64,000 nucleotides of DNA from Rotaria sordida (taxonomy: Eukaryota; Rotifera; Eurotatoria; Philodinida; Philodinidae), in contig CAJNOL010001012.1 in NCBI GenBank assembly GCA_905250125.1, positions 23,123 through 87,122 on the forward strand. Direction: 5' to 3'. Every line of letters starts with the position of its first letter. Position 1 is the stretch's first letter. A program made the position numbers and the translations under genes. Positions 25,622 through 36,366 of this stretch are shown here, one piece after another. Under the pieces are notes generated by a model, which saw only the letters and a list, made by a program, of their open reading frames with translations, was not told the origin of the DNA and did not search any database.

Positions 25622-26681
25622 GGTAAAAAGTGTTGGTGTAAATGTTTGTATCTTTGATCTACATGAATAATACAAAAAACAATAAAATTTTTGAAGCCGA
25701 AACGGTGTAATATCGCTTCTTTTTTTTTTAATTGTTTTTTGAGAAAGTGCCAGATGCTTTCTTTTGATAGAATCAGAAGAAAACAAATCGCAAAGAAAAT
25801 AAAAAATTTTCTGTTTTTGCATTCGAAGAACGAGAGGATTTGTCGTTCCACGAGGTGTACGTATTAGTCAGATGATATATCGTTATGTTGAATCAGCGAC
25901 TTATCACAAGGACAAAAGTAATTTTAATAAAAATACGATCAAAAAAAGTCATAGTTCCACACAAATATGTATACTCCTAACTAAATATACCCTTATTCAT
26001 CACTTTATCAATAGCTTTGTCTTTATGTACGCCTGATTGTTCCTTTACTCTGTTGCTGACAAGACGGCAAGCAAAAAAAAAAAAAAAGAAGAAAGGTTTT
26101 TGAAGGTCGATGACACATTAATTTTTTTTCTTCTTTCTTTTTTTCTTACACTATCGACGATGATTAACAACATATATATACACGAGAAAAAAAGCAACAA
26201 CATTAGATTGTTGGTTGCTTGCTGTTGTTGTCGTCATGTTTATTATATGATTCATGGGGAAAAAAAAAGAAGAAAAAAAGAAAAAGAAAGCAATACCTCA
26301 TCTAAATACAAATCAATTTCAAGCAGTGAGAGGATAGTAACCTAGCAAAAAAACATACCATTAAGATTACTATTTTTCTATTTTTTGCGTTCGTATACAT
26401 GTGCATACGTATGCACTTAAAGAATATATGTTCGATTGACATTTTTTATCTTTATTTTTACAGCTCAATAATCGGATGATTGTTAAAAAAAAAAAAAAAC
26501 TATGAAGCATACCTATCTTGTATAACACTATATATCATATTTTTATGGTCCATATAATTTATCTATCATTTATAATAATCTGAAAAAGAAAAACAAAAGT
26601 AATATCAATAACAAATTATTTTTGTGTAAATAAAACAAAAACAAAAAAAAAAGAAAAAAAAAAGAAAAGATATAATAAATT
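25622..26681. other. Intergenic region upstream of the bZIP gene
   Basis: About 1.06 kb between the bZIP start and the DPH1 stop, same strand. A-rich and T-rich tracts are frequent (26068-26090, 26256-26290, 26647-26670). It is the probable bZIP promoter/5' UTR plus the DPH1 3' UTR. No gene recognised; open frames at 25367-25851 are the bZIP leader read through. Confidence 0.6.
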
Positions 26682-29649
26682 TTAAGTTTTATTTAAACAA
26701 ATTGATGATGAACAATTTTCACATGTTGTTGTTGTTGTAGTAGAAGAATTTTTATTCTCATATGCAATATCAATTTTTCGACGTGTTTGTTTTATTGGTC
26801 GATGTTCAAGATTATTTGGTGTCCATGGTCCAAGACTATTTTGAGAATAGAAATCCATTGGATAACGATTTTGCCATTCAATTTGACGAAGAGCTACCAT
26901 AGCCTAGGAAATATGAATTGATTTTTATAATTATTTTGTTTTTCTTTTTCTATTATACCTCATACGGTGTTAATATTGGTGTTCGAAACCCAGCACCCCA
27001 ATCAATAGATAAACGTGGACATGATGTTTGAATCCAACTAAAATACATTATAGCAACAAAAAAAAAAATTTATAAAAAAAAAAGAAAACTAAAAATTTTT
27101 ACGCATCAACATTTTTAAATAATTTTAATTTATCAGGCATTAATTCAGGCATAACAACTTGAATAAATTTTTTTCCATTTACTTTTAAACGTTGTTTAAT
27201 TGTCTTAAAAAACAACAACAATCAACCATATATATATATATATATAAAATTCTTGTTTTAAAATAAATATAAAAATAAAATTTTACTTCTAAAACTTTTG
27301 GTGAACCTTGCCGTCCAAGTGAACCTAAAACTAAACCCCAAACTTGTCCATTTGTAGCCTTATTAATTTCATTTTGACGTATACTATGCATTGATTTTGT
27401 ATCATAATATTCTCGAGTAAATTCTTTTGAATATGGATCATATCTATATAATGACAAAAACAAAAAAAGCTGTTAGTATAATCCCTGTAGGATTAAAATA
27501 TAAAACACGATGTACCTGCTGTTACTAACCATAGGGAGATTGTTTTATTCTATCTATTTTGTAATACATTTCTTCACTATCCTTTAACTTAATACTCCAA
27601 ACATATATCATAACAAGATATTATTAATAATATACGGTCTGTGATAGCCTTAACATTCGTTTTAGATCGTGTTTTATAAACAAAAGTTATTTTTGTTTTT
27701 TATTGCAACATACTTGTATGCTGATGCATCGGGATTATGGATCATAATTGATTCAATATGAAATCGTCCATCACCAATATATAAAATTGAATATGATTCA
27801 GGAATAATTGGTGATGTACAACCAAGAATTTCACCAGGTGATAAAGGTTTTGTTTGTGGCATAATAACATCAGCAACATGTTCTTTTAATTGTTCTTTTA
27901 TAATCTAATTTAAAAATACTCAATAAGAGAACAAAAAAAAAAAGAAAAAGAAATTTTACTTGTAATGTTCGAACAAATTGTATTGTACTAACAAGTGCTA
28001 GTTTACTATCAGATGTAAAATGATGTTTTAATGTATCGACTATATGTTGAACATTAACTTGAATATCAACAAATATATAAAGAATACTTATACCAGGTGT
28101 TTCATCAATAGGAACTAAAATTAAATAAGAAAATCATTAAGTTTTTTTCTTGAATAAATAATGTATGTTATGAGTAGACTAACAATGAAAGGATATGTAA
28201 TTGTAACTCAAGAACATACTGAATATATTCGGATTGAATTTAAAAATTATTACTTGATATTTAGAATAGGTTTTCATACATTTGATTTAGCAATTTTTTT
28301 TTAATACTACTATATTATTGTTGAAATAAGGTAGGACTCCCGACGAAGCTTCTTCAAATTGTTTTTCAGTCAAGACGATGTTTATTTGATGAGTAATAGA
28401 AAAGTCTAGAATGGTTTAGTTTTCCGGATCTTCGTTCTTGAGATATCGAAGTTTTACTGAGATTTTTCAATAAAAAGTTACAGTTTCCTTCCGGTCATGT
28501 GAGAGTGTCGAGTTCAAACTTTGTCCGAATAAAATTTGCTTTTAGACATAAGAGAATTTCGAATATCTCAGGATAGGTGACACTAGAAAAGTCAAAATTT
28601 GTCCAATGAACCAATCTCATTAAGAACTTTATTCATGTAAAGTTTGAAGTCGAAACACTCACATCATCTAAAGGAGTCCACAGCTCTTTATTGTAAAATC
28701 CAGTAAAATTTCGATATCTCAAGAATGAAGGTTCGAAAAACTAAACCACTTTAGGCTTCTCTATTACTCACTGGTACTGATCAAATGAACATCATCTTAT
28801 CTATTTTTGTTCTTTTTTAGAACTTTCAAAGAAAATTTCATATTGACTGATCTTTTAGATTAATATAACGTGTTCAATAAATGTCTATAATTACTTTAAT
28901 TTTCTTGAATATTAAAAATAAATTTTTTTATTTTCAATTAAAACTTACTAATTAAAAGTTTTAAATCTTCTCAACATAAAATTATTTTCTCTATCATTCA
29001 ATTTGATAAGTACATTTGTCTTCTCTTGAAATAATATTCTTATATATAATTTTATTTTGATTGATATTTGTCTGGTAATAATTATGAAAAAAGAAAAAGT
29101 TAGGTAACACGTTCTATATTGCTTATTTATTGCCAAAATTTTATTATTATGACGAACATTAACACTCACCTACCTAGGCAACTATGTCCATAATGTATTA
29201 ATAAATCACAATTCAATGCTCGAGCACCATAGTCATCAATACAACATGCACCATAAGCAACATCACCCATAATAACAATATCAACATTTGTATAACTTAA
29301 AGAAAAAGAAAAACAAAGTCAAGGATTAAAATCTGAGAAAAAAAAAGCCTAGTTTTGTTTTCTTACGCTTTAAGTATATCAGCAATAGTACAAGCAAATA
29401 TAAATAAACCTTCAGGCATTTGCATTGCAACTAGTCAAAAGATAAAATAGAAATATTAAAAATAAAAATTTCAAAGGGTTTTTTTGTTATTGTACCTCGT
29501 TTAGCTTTAATTGTTTTTATTCTCCATATTGTTTTATGTATTTCAAAATTATAATTCTCTGGTAATTGTTTTATTAATAAATTAAGTTCTTTATCATTAA
29601 GTAATTCATTAGGTATTTGATTTGCATTTAATGGTCGCACTTTACTCAT
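26682..29649 (-). CDS. DPH1: Diphthamide synthase subunit 1 (DPH1)
   Basis: Radical-SAM-type [4Fe-4S] enzyme that, with DPH2, transfers the 3-amino-3-carboxypropyl group of SAM to the target histidine of elongation factor 2, the first step of diphthamide synthesis. Nine exons (29496-29649, 29367-29430, 29174-29295, 27960-28114, 27714-27904, 27287-27443, 27103-27203, 26959-27037, 26682-26903) give 414 residues. Conserved stretches: [36 protein letters not shown] (cluster cysteine), [21 protein letters not shown] (second cysteine), [14 protein letters not shown] and [11 protein letters not shown] (third cysteine), then [15 protein letters not shown]. Intron 3 (28115-29173) is enlarged by a foldback element. 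The ATG directly follows a 3' splice-site-like sequence (T-tract then GTAG), and the upstream gene ends only 72 bp away. This suggests a downstream cistron matured by spliced-leader trans-splicing. Confidence 0.97.
28372..28801. mobile_element. Foldback element inside DPH1 intron 3
   Basis: The left arm (from about 28372, GATGTTTATTTGATGAGTAA) pairs in order with the reverse complement of the right arm (ending about 28801). A shared block reads GGTTTAGTTTT followed by CTTGAGATATCGAA. Arms of at least 130 bp with about 80 percent identity by eye surround a spacer of about 170 bp. No coding capacity. It accounts for much of the unusual length of the intron. Confidence 0.82.
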
Positions 29650-29666
29650 CTACAAAAAAAAAAAAA
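29646..29666 (-). promoter_or_regulatory. Putative trans-splice acceptor at the DPH1 start codon
   Basis: On the minus strand a tract of about 14 T is followed by GTAG and then immediately by ATG. A 3' splice site touching the initiator, 72 bp after the previous stop codon, leaves no room for a promoter and a normal 5' exon. Spliced-leader trans-splicing is known in bdelloid rotifers; its use here is inferred. Confidence 0.6.
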
Positions 29667-29721
29667 ATACTAAAATATTTATCTATTTGTATTTAAATAA
29701 TAAAAAAAAAAATTCTCAAAT

Positions 29722-32700
29722 TTATTTTTTATGTAAACGCATATATGTTTGATAAGAACGTTTAAATTGTCCACATGAACATGATGAATGAAAAAGTTCA
29801 CGTAACGCTAATTCGATAATTAAATATAAACGTAATTGAGTAGAAACTTGACATAAACGATGTGATGTTGATACACAACAAGGTTTTCTTGCCTAAAGAA
29901 AACATAAAATTAATTTAATTGAAGAAAGAACGGAACTGCATAAAACCATAAACTTGTCTCTTACTTAAATTATATGATTCGATATTGTCTAAAGTAACAA
30001 AAGCCAGAAATAGAAACGCTAATTCTTCATTCTCGAAAGTATCATCGATATTATGAGATAATTTTATATAGCAATATTATTTTCATTTCAGATTGGTCTA
30101 ATTAGATGGAACACTCGTTCTGCATCAATTACTATAAAAAAAAAAACCTAATAAAACAAATTTTCATTGTCGATCAATGGTATGCTAGCTGAAAATTCGT
30201 TACTGCTCATTGACTTCTCAAATAGTAGAGACTCATAATATTCTGGTTAAATAACTTTTTTATATACCATTCGAAAGCACCTTTCGCATGCTACAAAAGC
30301 ATATATTTTTCAAACTCAACGAATACTGATCACCTAAGAAATCTCAAGTACATTATTTACTAGACATGATTTTGTGCTTGTTTTGGACATGTATTTAGCA
30401 GGCTTTTAGTCACAAAAATTATGATTGAAACCAAAACAAATAACAAATAACCTTTGACTTCAACTTCTACTATTTAAATAAGATTTTAGTGAAATTGATT
30501 TTTTGATTCGATCCTGAGACAGGAACTCCGACTGAGTTTTTTGGCGAAAACAAAAATTCATGAAAACATTCGAAATAGACATAAGTCGACTCAGTTTTTG
30601 ATGCTGATTTCAAATTTGTTATTAGTTTTACCTCCTCTGGTAACTTTTGTGATTAAAACCTTGTTAAATATATATATAAAAAAAAGCCCAAAATCATGTA
30701 TAATGAACAATGTGATTGATATTTCTCAGGTGGCCAGTATTCGTTGACTTTGAAAAATATATGCTTTTGTAGCGTGTGAAAAGTACTATTGAGTGGGATA
30801 TAAAGAGTTATTTGAACAGAATATTATGGGTCTCTATCATTCGAAAAGCTAATGAGTAGTAACGAATTTTCAGCTAACTCATCTCTGACCAGCAATGATA
30901 AATTGTTTTATTAGATTTTTTTTCTTATAGTAATTAATGCAGAATTGAGTGTTCTATCTAATGAGACTAACCTAGAATGAAATCAATATTGCTTTACAAA
31001 GTTATCTCACGATATCGACGACACTTTCGACGATGAGGAAGTAAGTTTAGTATCTCTGATTTTTATTACTTTAGACATTATCATCAAACGATTCAGCATA
31101 AAATTCTGCATCGAATCATATAGTCTATGTAATTGGACAGATTTGTGGTGTTATGAACTATTGCTCTTCAATGAAATATTTTACTCGATAAACATTTGTT
31201 TCATAAGCATCAACATATTCTTGTAAAACATCACGTTTTTGACTTTCTGAATTAAATGCTTGTAATGTTGCTCGTAATAATTTCATATGTTCACTTAAAT
31301 TAAAATAATATTAATGAAAAAAATAAATTTCTTTTTTTTTGTTTTCATTTTTATTTACTCAGCTTGATAATTAAAGTCTTCAAATAATTTTTCTTTTAAT
31401 TCTTCGATTTCATTATCACGATCAGCTATTTCTTGTTGATATTGATTTTTTATTTGTAATAAAAGAGAATTATACTATAAAAGAATTGAATAAAAATTTT
31501 AATATTGTTTGTTTTTGTTTTTGATTTACTTGTTCAATAAATTTTGATTTATCACTAGTTTTTAATGTTTCAAGTGATCTATCTTTTGTATTATTTAAAC
31601 GAATTAATGTACGCTGAAGTTTTAATTGTCTCATTTCATGATTATCACGTATATGACGTTGATTGATTATTTGATTTTTCAATTCTTTTAGCTAAATTAT
31701 GTCAGATATTATTTAATATTTATTTAATAAATTAAATCATAATTTGTATGAATATGAGTATGAATGCAACAAATTCGAAGTCTTTGGATTTGATATGATC
31801 GAATTCGACAATTTCGGTAGAAAAATTTTTACAAATGAAAGAAATTTGTGTTCTATTTGTAGAAATAAAAATCTTTGAAAACAATTCAGTTGCATTCAAA
31901 AGAGCTATTACCAAATCACAAACTCTTAGTATAGATTTGTTCGAATTTAGACAGAAAGCTAAACCTTAGTCGAAAATCTATGCATAGAGTCCAAATCTAA
32001 ATAACAAAGATTCGTTCCCAAACCTCAAGTCTATTTCGAATTTGTTGCATCTTTAGGCGAATGTAAAAAGGCGTCTCCTTCCGTTTTCAATGATTTTTTT
32101 TTTTGACTATAGATTCTACTTAGTGTTCTAATAAAAACCGTAAAAGAATTTGAGTTCCTATTGAGATTTGACTAAGCTATCCAATTTTTACTATGTCTAT
32201 TTTCTAGACCATAGGGCTTTTGGAAAACTTGTATTGTCGAATTTTGATCTGAAATTTTGCGCATATAGAAAACTCAACTAGATTAGCTTTCATAAAAAAT
32301 TCTTAAATTTTGAACAAAGTCTCTTCAAGATATGATACTTTCAAAAAAATGCATGCTGTACACACTATTTATGGAAGAGGATTTATACCTTGAAAGTCTC
32401 ATTGAGTTCTCTATATGTACAAAGTTTCATATCAAAATTCGAAAATACAGACTTAATCATTTTAGAGTTTTTATTAGAACACCATCTAGTATTTATAGAC
32501 ACAAAAAAAAGTCATTAAAATCGGAAGGACACCTCTGAAGGAGTTCACTTGTGAGTAGTTTTCTATTTTTTGATTTCGGACTTGATTTGTGACTAACCTT
32601 ATTATTGAGTTCTACTGATGTCGTCATTAATTGATCAATGAATTGACCACGTTCAACACATGTTTGTTGTACGTTTGTTTTGTGATAATGTACTTTATCA

Positions 32701-33285
32701 AATGTATGACGACTAACTTGAAGTGATTGCTTAAAAGAAAAATGAACATATGTTTCTATTGAATAAAAAGATAAAATTAAATAAATAGCTAGTCATAAGA
32801 TGCAAAGAAAAAGATGGGATCAAATAAAGCTATTTTCTCTAAGGATAAATGTATAAGAGCAGCTAGGTAGTATAAATACACCTACCTCGAACTAGAGAAC
32901 CTATTTTGAATGGAAAGATTTTCATAAAGAAAACTATTAATTTGAAAAAAAAGAACGAGAGAAAAAAAAATCTTACTGAAAGTGATGCACGAAGGCGATC
33001 AAATTTTTGTTTAAATAAATTTAATTCTTGTTCACTACTACTTTTACTTTGGTTGAAAAAATTTTCTTCATCACTTGAAGGCCATGTTAATGTTGACCGT
33101 AATTTTAATGGTGGTAATTTTATATTAGTACTATGAGAATTACGTTTTCGTAGTGTTAATGTTAATGGAGCAATAAGTGAACGATTATAATATGTTGGAA
33201 TATTTGATAATGATGACGATTGAAACTGTAATGGTGAACTACTCGAATCCCATATTAGACTACTAGTATTTGATTCAATAGGCAT
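29722..33285 (-). CDS. Coiled-coil protein of unknown function
   Basis: Six exons (32977-33285, 32598-32729, 31530-31691, 31359-31474, 31185-31293, 29722-29892) join in phase to 332 residues. About the first 80 residues are Ser/Pro/Leu-rich and probably disordered. From about residue 85 to 250 the sequence is highly charged and helical (KELKNQIINQRHIRDNHEMR, DRDNEIEELKEKLFEDF), typical of a coiled coil. The last exon encodes a Cys-rich, basic tail (ARKPCCVST, SSCSCGQFKRS). I do not recognise the family; a ciliary or dynein-regulatory CCDC-type protein is only one possibility. The gene sits tightly between CNOT11 (221 bp) and DPH1 (72 bp) on the same strand. Introns 2 and 5 are 906 and 1292 bp and each holds an inverted-repeat element; the others are 55-250 bp. 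The last exon assignment depends on splicing over the 1.29-kb intron. Confidence 0.72.
29966..31130. mobile_element. 1.1-kb foldback element inside the last intron of the coiled-coil gene
   Basis: The left half from about 29966 (TGATTCGATATTGTCTAAAGT) matches the reverse complement of the right half ending about 31130, block after block. Examples are GATATTATGAGATAA, AATTAGATGGAACACTC, AAAACCTAATAAAAC, GAAAATTCGTTACT and AAAAGCATATATTTTTCAAA, each with an inverted partner. The dyad centre is near 30535. Each arm is about 500 bp and diverged by perhaps 20 percent. It has no transposase frame. Spliced out, it would form a very long RNA hairpin in the pre-mRNA. Confidence 0.85.
32062..32545. mobile_element. 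Foldback element inside intron 2 of the coiled-coil gene
   Basis: Left arm blocks (GTCTCCTTCCGTTTTCAATGA, GTGTTCTAATAAAAAC, GCGCATATAGAAAACTCAA) recur as reverse complements in the right arm (TCGGAAGGACACC, GTTTTTATTAGAACACC, TTGAGTTCTCTATATGTAC). The dyad centre is near 32300. The short plus-strand frame at 32332-32538 lies wholly in the right arm and is not a gene. Confidence 0.82.
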
Positions 33286-33469
33286 TTTAAATAATCTAAA
33301 ATTAGAAACACTATAACTTGACAACAATCACTTAATATCACTGTAATACATCTATATATATATAATAATAATAATAAAAAAGAAAAAATGAACTTATTTT
33401 TTTAATATAACAAAAAAATTAATAACAACATTATTTACTATAATCATAAAATGAAAATAGAAAATGATA

Positions 33470-33492
33470 AGATATATATATATATATATATA
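33470..33492. repeat. (TA)n microsatellite
   Basis: TA run in the 221-bp spacer between CNOT11 and the coiled-coil gene. Confidence 0.85.
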
Positions 33493-33506
33493 AATGTATT
33501 TATCAA

Positions 33507-35734
33507 TCATTCTTCATTGACTGTTAACGATGATGGTGATGATGATGTTGTTGTTGTTGTATCATAATTATCATCCATACGTAAATCAAATGTTTTAAGT
33601 AATTGAAAAAGTGCACCTGCTTCTTTAATATTTCGAAAATTAATACAAAAATTTTGTACTTCTAAAAATCGATCTTTTATATCAACAACTTTATTACGTA
33701 TTAATGATTGTATAAAAACACTAACAAGACGTACAAAACGATTTTGTAAATATTTATCTTTTGTTTCTTCACATGTTTTTATACATGTTGATATATATAA
33801 ATGAAGAAATTCTTTTGGTAATTCAATTGATGTTGATAAACGATTAACAACTTCCATTGAATGTAAACTCATATCCATATTAAGTAATGATGATAAATAT
33901 TCAGTCATTTGATTTGATGATATTAATTTTAATAAACATTGTATACTTATACATGGATTATTTTCAACTAATAATGGTAATTTTGATGGTATAAAACCAA
34001 TATGATAAATAAGATCTGGATCATTATTAAATTCATCTAAAAGTTTTTGTTGTTGTTGTAAATTTATTGCACCTTGATAAGCTTTATCCATTAATTGACG
34101 AATTGCAAAATTTGTTGTATGAGATATACACATTGATGAATCCCATGAAAATAATGATGTATCATGATCAATATTTATTATTGGTGATAACCAAATAAGT
34201 TCATCTATTGTACATTCATGTAATGGTGGAACAAGACGAAGATATTCAGGATGTATTGTTTGTTCCATAACATTATTTAATAATAAACGTTCTATTGTTT
34301 GTCGACTACTATTCGATCGATGACGTACACCACCAATAAGTGTATCAAATCCATACTTAAAAAACAAAAAAAAAAAGAAACTTTCATAGATTTAATATGA
34401 TTTCAATAGTCAAGGTTATTTTTCATTTTCTTATCATGAACGAATTTGAATATTTTTCTATTTCTTTTTTACACTTTGTTTATAGTAGTAAAGTGTACGC
34501 GTATACATTCTTTTCGTAAGCGAAATGTACAATGACGAAGGTTTCTTTTAAACAATGCATTAAAAAGAAAACGAAAAACAAATAATCTTTTTTTTTTCAT
34601 TTGACGACAAGACCTATCGATGATCAAAAAAAAAAAAAAGGTGATAGCGAAAAATACGTTTTGTTTTTCATGATATAATCAAAGAAAGATTGGTCAGGAT
34701 GACAGAAAAAAGTTGAATTTAATATTTTTTCGTTAAAAAAAGGAATATGTATAAGCGTATATTTTGCTTCTACTTAGTACATCGATTATCAGTAATACTG
34801 TTTACAACACTTCTTTTGATAAAAAATTTGAAGGTATCTGTTTTATTAAGTTGATAGAAAAAGAATCTAGGCGATTATCACCAAGGTTAAATGTATTGCA
34901 GATGTCTTTTTTCTTTCTGTAAATAGAAATAATAGTAAAACTTTAAAGTAAGTCTTGACATTTGATTCTCTATTCCATTGTACTTATTGCAATAGATTGA
35001 TTACTTTGAAAAATATAAAAAGTAATCTTGATTACACTAAAATTTTGCGTATTTTTTATATATACATCCTCTAAAAATAAGTAAATCTTATTTCTTTCTG
35101 AACATAAGAAAAAAAAAACAATTTTTTTAATATCTTGACATACATGATTAATTTCTGGATCATCAATTATAACTGGTAAATGACATTGAGCAATAGTTGG
35201 TACTTGTTGTGATCTTTCATATATATTTTCTTTTAATTGTTGTTGTAATTCTTTTTGTTTATTATCATCATGATTTAATAATAAATCCGATTGTAAAATT
35301 TCATTTGGTGTTTTATTTAATAAATCTCTAATATTATTCGTATTATTAATTAATAAACTAACAAATAAACGTTCATATTTTGTTACAGGTGAGATAATCC
35401 AATGAAAGTATTTTTGTGTTGTTAATAAATTTTCTTCATTTGTTTCTAATACAGATAAAAAAACTGGTGCAAATGGATTCATATGTATTGATTGTTGTTC
35501 ATTTTTATACATTTCAATAAATAAATAAAATATAATTAAACGTTGTTGTGATGTTGGTGTTAAATCTCGATTTTGTAATAAAAGTACAAGTGCATTACCT
35601 AAATAAAGATAATCTGATTTTGATATTCCATGTTGAAATTTTATTGATATTTGTTCAAATGTTAATGATGAACCACATGTATCTTCATTAAGTAAATTTA
35701 AAATAAGATTTATATCTTTTGATAATAAAGGCAT
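33507..35734 (-). CDS. CNOT11: CCR4-NOT transcription complex subunit 11
   Basis: Subunit of the CCR4-NOT deadenylase, which docks with CNOT10 on the N-terminal part of CNOT1 and acts in mRNA decay. Two exons (35144-35734 and 33507-34355) separated by a 788-bp intron give 479 residues (human 510). The C-terminal domain is strongly conserved: KLISSNQMTEYLSSLLNMDM then SLHSMEVVNRL, ELPKEFLHLYISTCIKTCE, KDKYLQNRFVRLVSVFIQSL and FRNIKEAGALFQLLKTFDLR. The N-terminal half has DLTPTSQQRLIIFYLFIEMY and NPFAPVFLSVL. The coding end carries a short Thr/Ser-rich tail from ACA/ATC repeats. The ATG at 35732-35734 is preceded by a TAG on the transcript sense strand (ACTAGAATG), a possible splice acceptor. 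It is divergent from ARIH1, 632 bp away, and first in the tight cluster with the coiled-coil gene and DPH1. Confidence 0.94.
34356..35143 (-). other. 788-bp intron of CNOT11
   Basis: Begins GTATGT on the minus strand at 35143 and ends TTTTTTAAG at 34356. AT-rich with poly-A/T tracts; I did not find arms of an inverted repeat or a coding remnant. Confidence 0.75.
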
Positions 35735-36366
35735 TCTAGTTTATAAAACAAAAGAAGAAAAAATAATAATATTCGAATCTAAGAAAAAACAATCCATATA
35801 CACAACATATCTATATATATATAAACAGAATGGAGAAATAAAATAACCAATAAAAAACTTCTAATAGATGTCAGGAAATAAAAATTTATTCTGTTTATTA
35901 TTTTCTTTTTATCAATCCCTTTCGATTGAGTTCTTGCCAAAAAAAAAAAATTTAAATATTTCCATTTAAAGGTATTACAAGGAATTTCATCACTGCATAA
36001 ATCGTTTATTTAAATGGCAGATATCATATGATTAATAACTATTATTATTAGGAAATAGAGTTGACGCATCATCTTGTCTGAAAAGTTCAACAGATAGACA
36101 AAAAAAGAAAAGATGTCGTAAACTTTTTTTGTCTGCATAATTTAGAAGGTCAATATATAGAAAAAAAAATATATGTATATATATTAACGAAACGTCACTT
36201 GTTAAGGTTATCATTTTCATCATTTATATTCACGGTCGTTCATAATAATATATTCTCTATAGATATATTATTCATTATTTTTTAGGTCTTTTTGTTTATA
36301 TTTATTTCTCGTCTCGAACAATCGATATATATATATTTATACCTTGAAAATAAAAATCTATTTATT
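35735..36366. promoter_or_regulatory. Divergent promoter region CNOT11 / ARIH1
   Basis: 632 bp between two start codons facing away from each other. AT-rich with TA runs (35812-35821, 36327-36336) and no coding frame of note. By position it must hold both promoters; no specific factor site can be named. Confidence 0.55.

Noticed and set aside
33286-33327. N-terminal extension of the coiled-coil gene to 33327
   Set aside because: It would begin with TTG, not ATG, and overlaps a likely splice acceptor; the ATG at 33285 is preferred.
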